Shown here in pieces: positions 40,142 through 40,287 of a stretch of DNA of 40,287 nt. The stretch is from Perkinsus chesapeaki. Taxonomy: Eukaryota > Perkinsozoa > Perkinsida > Perkinsidae. Below the pieces are notes generated by a model that did not search any database, was not told where the DNA came from, and worked only from the letters and a program-made list of their open reading frames with translations. The position numbers and the translations under genes are program-made. Numbering within the stretch: position 1 is the first letter of the stretch; each line of letters begins with the position of its first letter. The stretch is from NCBI GenBank assembly GCA_013115145.1, contig JAAPAO010000066.1, forward strand, positions 350 to 40,636, given 5' to 3'.

Positions 40142-40287
40142 CTCACTAGTAAGGATAGGCTTATCTCTCACTAGTAAGGATAGGCTTATCTCTCACTAGT
40201 AAGGATAGGCTTATCTCTCACTAGTAAGGATAGGCTTATCTCTCACTAGTAAGGATAGGCTTATCTCTCACTAGTAAGGATAGGCTA
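40142..40287. repeat. 25-bp minisatellite at right window edge
   Basis: The unit CTCACTAGTAAGGATAGGCT plus TATCT repeats with a period of 25 bp, nearly six copies from 40142 to the end of the window with almost no divergence. The array runs off the edge. Confidence 0.97.

Overview
The window is eukaryotic nuclear DNA from a gene-dense, intron-rich unicellular organism. Reading splice junctions by eye gives multi-exon genes whose frames close exactly across GT-AG introns, most of them only 40-60 nt long. The histidyl-tRNA synthetase has the signature [12 protein letters not shown], which I associate with apicomplexan and plant-type enzymes, and the CCCH protein has three closely spaced fingers as I recall from alveolates. 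Together these suggest an alveolate, possibly a Perkinsus-like protist. That assignment is an inference and no search was run. Both ends of the window are minisatellites (29-bp units on the left, 25-bp units on the right), so this may be a whole contig that stopped in repeats.

Layout. Minus strand, 1.2-3.6 kb: an SLC45/GPH-family sugar:proton transporter. 3.6-6.4 kb: sparse, with one possible small plus-strand gene. Minus strand, 6.4-8.9 kb: a complete 15-exon, 503-residue histidyl-tRNA synthetase (copy A). Minus strand, 9.6-13.7 kb: a second, mosaic histidyl-tRNA synthetase (copy B) that lacks copy A's first exon and may instead use an arginine-rich leader exon. Minus strand, 14.0-22.9 kb: transcription elongation factor SPT5 (acidic N-terminus, NGN, several KOW domains, glycine-rich repeat region, last KOW). 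Plus strand, 23.0-25.1 kb: two unrecognised small genes, then a tRNA-Lys(CUU) at 25.17 kb. Plus strand, 25.4-29.3 kb: a predicted secreted coiled-coil protein and tetraspanin-like membrane protein exons. Minus strand, 29.9-33.9 kb: a glutamine-rich triple CCCH zinc-finger protein. Minus strand, 36.6-38.5 kb: a 303-residue ankyrin-repeat protein. Minus strand, 39.1-39.4 kb: the end of a small single-pass membrane protein.

The most unusual signal is in the introns. Fifteen sequences match the T-arm/B-box of a tRNA (GGTTCRANYCC-like, usually with a downstream GCAT), but only one is a real tRNA. At least nine of the others lie inside introns of 44-96 nt whose removal restores or preserves the reading frame, in both orientations. 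They look like introns made from, or seeded by, the 3' half of tRNA-like elements. A second set of introns carries perfect or near-perfect hairpins, including one with 32-bp arms and one that pairs across a 5' splice site.

The genes are independent housekeeping or regulatory units (translation, transcription elongation, transport, RNA binding) and no metabolic cluster is apparent. Gene models are manual. Where a first exon or an internal junction was not found, the entry says so.
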